DNA from: Puccinia triticina
Taxonomy: Eukaryota > Basidiomycota > Pucciniomycetes > Pucciniales > Pucciniaceae
Assembly (NCBI RefSeq): GCF_026914185.1
Contig: NC_070563.1
Coordinates: forward strand, 5,105,001-5,169,000
Length of the DNA: 64,000 nt
Direction: 5' to 3'
The notes beneath the pieces are model-generated. The model did no database searches and was not told the origin of the DNA. It worked only from the letters and a program-made list of their open reading frames with translations. The translations under genes and the position numbers were made by a program. Of this stretch, positions 63,929 to 64,000 are shown in pieces (position 1 is the stretch's first letter; each line of letters begins with the position of its first letter).

Positions 63929-64000
63929 ATCCCTTTATGTGCACATACCCCTTTCATGTGCGTGTATCCCTTTCATGTGCATGTATCACTTTCACAATGT

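Noticed and set aside
1..64000. rRNA genes, bacterial operons, ribosome binding sites, integron or phage features
   Set aside because: None seen. The intron-containing, transposon-rich sequence is clearly eukaryotic, so such features were not sought further.

Overview
The window looks like a gene-poor, transposon-dense stretch of a rust fungus genome (Pucciniales, Puccinia-like). The inference rests on the mix of families rather than on one marker: an alpha-kinase with an N-terminal Cys-pair motif, two Tet/JBP-like 2OG-Fe(II) oxygenases, a Plavaka-type (CACTA-like) transposase, a rust-type integrase-like (rve) transposase, chromodomain Ty3/gypsy and several Ty1/copia elements, all with short fungal introns. 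I see no intact ordinary host gene. Almost every recognisable reading frame is broken by stops, frameshifts or insertions, so the value of the window is as a record of nested insertions.

Layout. 1-1.05 kb: start of a minus-strand copia element (gag, primer site, LTR). 1.35-7.24 kb: an unknown two-exon minus-strand gene and a decayed Plavaka transposase on the plus strand. 8.1-10.85 kb: a satellite of 25-bp units with 48-bp and about 200-bp higher-order periods, split by a single-copy gene fragment that may derive from a dynactin p22/p24-like gene. 11.5-20.8 kb: copia element B on the minus strand (217-bp 5' LTR, Met half-tRNA primer site, gag to RNase H, PPT, partial 3' LTR), interrupted by a 1.9-kb insertion with an 8-bp TSD and a 1.5-kb LTR-like insertion with a 4-bp TSD. 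20.8-23.4 kb: several short inverted-repeat elements. 23.4-27.7 kb: an alpha-kinase pseudogene carrying two insertions. 29.5-30.4 kb: Tet-like oxygenase pseudogene 1. 30.4-36 kb: copia C on the plus strand, interrupted by a CACTA-like element (TSD TTT) and a hAT-like element (TSD CTCCTGAT), then a tRNA-like gene and copia D (LTR and gag). 36-40 kb: PIF/Harbinger remnant, a hAT MITE, a minisatellite and an unrecognised rust-type coding remnant.

40.07-51.4 kb is the centrepiece. An integrase-like transposase gene on the minus strand was split by a solo copia LTR (TSD CCTTG) and by a 9.4-kb chromodomain gypsy element (TSD TCCCA). That gypsy element carries a 2.6-kb long-TIR element (TSD CCT) in pol, which itself contains a 1.36-kb foldback element (TSD TGTTTTTTA). 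A second TIR element with an inner hairpin sits between gag and protease.

51.6-64 kb: a small foldback element, degenerate coding sequence, a GC-rich AGC-kinase gene fragment, a 2.9-kb Tc1/mariner-like element with long TIRs and a TA duplication, Tet-like oxygenase pseudogene 2 split by a solo copia LTR, a second tRNA-like gene, and the 3' end of a retroelement RNase H frame.

The strongest calls are those where the target-site duplication and the host reading frame agree on both sides of an insertion. The most unusual observations are: a copia LTR family with TG...TA ends, a doubled internal module and a probable Lys(UUU) half-tRNA primer site; the in-frame 99-codon triplication inside gypsy pol, whose copies differ at CpG sites in a RIP-like way; the satellite with an embedded gene fragment; a 21-bp minisatellite found at two separate loci; and two tRNA-like genes with abnormal anticodon arms.
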